Positions 6,235-7,899 of a stretch of DNA of 7,899 nt are shown in pieces (within the stretch, counting starts at the first letter, position 1; every line of letters begins with the position of its first letter). The DNA lies in assembly GCA_016649525.1 (NCBI GenBank), contig JAENXM010000073.1, positions 1 to 7,899 on the forward strand. Direction: 5' to 3'. A program made the position numbers and the translations under genes. The notes beneath the pieces are model-generated. The model did not search any database, was not told the DNA's origin, and saw nothing but the letters and a program-made list of their open reading frames with translations. Source of the DNA: Actinomycetota bacterium. GTDB lineage: Bacteria; Actinomycetota; Geothermincolia; Fen-727; Anoxymicrobiaceae.

Positions 6235-6282
6235 CTCTACATTCCCCCATTCCCGCCGGAGCAGTGCCCCGCAGCTCGAGCC

Positions 6283-7899
6283 CTACTGATACTCGGTCCT
6301 CGCGATTATCTCGTCCTGTATCTCGCGTCCCAGGTCGGCGAAGTAGGTGCTGTAGCCCCCGACCTTCACGATGAGGTCCGGGTAGCAGTCCGGGCCCTGC
6401 TGCGCTTCCCTCAAAACCTCGGCGCTCGCCACGGTCGGCTGTATCTGCGCCCCGCCCAGCTCGAAGTAGGTGCGCACGAGGCTCACCCACTTCTCCCTCG
6501 TCTCAGGCCTGTCGCCGATCCCCGTGGGGTGGAACCTGACGTTCACCGCGCAGCCCATCACGTCTTCGAAGGGAAGAGAGGCCACCGAGCGGAGCGCCGC
6601 GGTGACGCCCGAGCGCTCCACGTTGTACGGGTTGCAGCTCGCCGCGAAGGGGGTGGCCGCCCTCCTGCCGTCCGGGCTGGCAAGAGAGAGTCTGCCGTCG
6701 ATCGTGTGGGTCGTCATGCTTATCACGTAGACGGCGAAAGGACCGCCGTTAAAGGAACGGTACTTGTATGTCTCATCGAAAAGGGCCTTGGTCACCTGAG
6801 CCGCCAGGCCGTCCGTCTCCGGGTTGCCGTTCCCCCACTTCCCGCCGAGGTTCTTTATCTCCCGGTAGATGCCACCGTCATCCTCGAAGTCGCCGTCCAC
6901 GGCCTCCATCAGCTCGCTGAACGTGAACTTCTTCTCCTCGAAGACGAGCTTCTTGATGACGTAGAGCGAATCGACCAGGTTCGCTATCGAGTTTATCATC
7001 GATATCCCGGAGAGCCCGTACCGGGCTCCGCCGCGGGTTACGTCCCTGCCGCTCTCCAGACATCCGTCCATGAACGCGGAGATGTAAGGCGCCGGAAGCC
7101 TTTCCGCGAACAGCCTGTCCCGCAGGTTCGAGCCGTCGACTATCATCTTTATGGAGTGCTTACCCTGCTCGATCAGCGCCTGCAGGAACTCGTCAAAGCT
7201 TGAAAAGGAGTCGGGGTCACCGGTCCTTAATCCCTCGCCCCGCACGGTGCCCGCGATCATCCTGCAGTCGCCGTTTCGGAGGGTTGTATCAAGCAGGCGG
7301 GCGAGGAGCAGCGCGTTGGCGCTCATGCTGCCCGTCTTCCCCGGACAGCACGCCTCGACGCAACCCATTATCGCGTAGTCCCGCGCGTCCTCCTCGGAAA
7401 ACCCCCTCCTCCTCATCGCCTCTATTATCGAGGCGTCATTGAAGAGCGCGAAGCTGGATGTACCATCGTGAAGGTACCGGGCGACCTCGTCGAGCAGTGA
7501 GGCATCCGTCCCGGCGTGGACCCTGACCGATATATTGGTTATGGCCCTCGAGTTGTGCGCGGCCTGCAGAAAGAGGTATGTCAGCTCGTTTGTCCCGTCG
7601 CTTCCATCGGGGAGCAGCCCGCCCAGGGTAACAGGCGTGGAACCGAGGTACCTGTGGTAGAAATTGCCGAGGATGTTCGACTCGGGGCGCATGTTCAAAG
7701 ACATCACCTTCAGAAGGAGCTCCTCGAGCAGTTCCCTCGCCGCGTCGGGCGTCGTGCGCCCCTCCTCGATGTCCCTCCTGTAATAGATGTAGAGGTCCTG
7801 GTCGAGGCGGCCGAAGCAGTGGAGGTTCACCGGGTGCGCGAGCTCGACGGCCACCTTGACCGTCCAGATGGACTGGACCGCCTCCCGGAAGCTCTCCGC
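6283..7899 (-). CDS. Glycyl radical enzyme (pyruvate formate-lyase superfamily), N-terminus beyond window
   Basis: The C-terminal 538 residues of a glycyl radical enzyme; about 250-300 N-terminal residues lie past the right edge. Numbering from the edge: REAVQSIW (5-12), FGRLDQDLY (29-37), VTLGGLLPDGSDGTNELTYLFLQA (90-113), active-site GCVEACC (179-185; thiyl Cys180 and Glu182), DVTRGGARYGLSG (286-298) and the C-terminal glycyl-radical loop VKVGGYSTYF with Gly515. The C-x-E pair is typical of dehydratase, lyase and decarboxylase GREs rather than pyruvate formate-lyase. The Cys-to-Gly distance (335 residues) resembles, from memory, the dehydratase, choline-lyase, isethionate-lyase and benzylsuccinate groups more than arylacetate decarboxylases (about 370). 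Two features are odd: Lys replaces the Arg of the usual R-V-x-G-Y loop, and Ala-Cys-Cys follows C-V-E where dehydratases have Pro. The enzyme is oxygen-sensitive and needs a radical-SAM activase. Substrate unknown. It stops with TAG. Confidence 0.95.
   Translation of the reverse strand, partial: AESFREAVQSIWTVKVAVELAHPVNLHCFGRLDQDLYIYYRRDIEEGRTTPDAARELLEELLLKVMSLNMRPESNILGNFYHRYLGSTPVTLGGLLPDGSDGTNELTYLFLQAAHNSRAITNISVRVHAGTDASLLDEVARYLHDGTSSFALFNDASIIEAMRRRGFSEEDARDYAIMGCVEACCPGKTGSMSANALLLARLLDTTLRNGDCRMIAGTVRGEGLRTGDPDSFSSFDEFLQALIEQGKHSIKMIVDGSNLRDRLFAERLPAPYISAFMDGCLESGRDVTRGGARYGLSGISMINSIANLVDSLYVIKKLVFEEKKFTFSELMEAVDGDFEDDGGIYREIKNLGGKWGNGNPETDGLAAQVTKALFDETYKYRSFNGGPFAVYVISMTTHTIDGRLSLASPDGRRAATPFAASCNPYNVERSGVTAALRSVASLPFEDVMGCAVNVRFHPTGIGDRPETREKWVSLVRTYFELGGAQIQPTVASAEVLREAQQGPDCYPDLIVKVGGYSTYFADLGREIQDEIIARTEYQ

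Larger units (their letters stand above)
2379..7899 (-). other. Probable five-gene operon: GRE, extended SDR, SDR, ADC-family, acyl-CoA dehydrogenase
   Basis: Five co-directional genes are separated by 48, 9, 40 and 27 nt, with no promoter-like or terminator-like sequence seen between them. This strongly suggests one transcript entering from beyond the right edge. The TauE/SafE gene follows after a longer 73-nt gap and may or may not belong. The GRE needs a radical-SAM activase, which is not in the window and would be expected beyond the right edge. Confidence 0.75.

Noticed and set aside
6259..6277. Imperfect stem-loop in the gap between the GRE and the extended SDR (GAGC/GCTC arms)
   Set aside because: In the mRNA sense the inner stem has U-U and C-A mismatches and no T-tract follows, so it supports neither a terminator nor a strong processing hairpin.
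5626..7203. 525-codon open frame on the plus strand across the GRE and extended SDR
   Set aside because: It is antisense to two clearly homologous genes, is rich in Arg, Pro, Val and His as expected of a GC-rich shadow frame, and has no recognisable motif.
1..7899. CRISPR arrays, tRNA/rRNA genes, insertion sequences or phage genes
   Set aside because: No spaced direct repeats, cloverleaf sequences, transposase or integrase motifs were seen on either strand.

Overview
The window is a GC-rich (about 60 % by eye), densely packed bacterial segment. Every intact gene lies on the minus strand and reads right to left. A glycyl radical enzyme (GRE) means the host is an anaerobe, or at least expresses this pathway without oxygen. 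Codon use and gene content would fit an uncultured anaerobic lineage such as a deep Actinobacteriota, Desulfobacterota or Planctomycetota-like bacterium. The sequence alone does not decide between these. All seven genes whose 3' ends lie in the window stop with TAG, which is unusual for a GC-rich genome.

Right-hand block (2379-7899), in transcription order: a GRE with its N-terminus beyond the right edge; an extended SDR (NAD-dependent epimerase/3-beta-HSD-like); a classical SDR oxidoreductase; an acetoacetate-decarboxylase-family protein; and an acyl-CoA dehydrogenase. The gaps are only 48, 9, 40 and 27 nt, so this is almost certainly one operon. It looks like a catabolic pathway in which a radical C-C, C-O or C-S bond-cleaving step is followed or accompanied by alcohol/ketone interconversion, a Schiff-base decarboxylase-type step and acyl-CoA oxidation. 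I do not recognise it as a described pathway. Several active-site positions differ from textbook members: GCVEACC instead of GCVEP in the GRE, Asp at the usual catalytic Glu of the acyl-CoA dehydrogenase, and Glu at the position of the active-site Arg of the decarboxylase family.

Middle (1547-2378): a TauE/SafE-family membrane exporter follows the acyl-CoA dehydrogenase after 73 nt. A 10-bp perfect palindrome sits just before its start.

Left-hand block (1-1546): a 327-nt stretch without an intact gene holds an AT-richer N-terminal fragment of an enolase-superfamily (mandelate racemase/muconate lactonizing type) gene on the plus strand, candidate divergent promoters and a compact palindrome cluster. 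Leftward from it run a PIG-L/LmbE zinc deacetylase and, 31 nt later, a glucosamine-6-phosphate deaminase (NagB)-like protein cut by the left edge. Deacetylase plus deaminase suggests amino-sugar catabolism, and the enolase-superfamily stump suggests the locus was once larger and has decayed.
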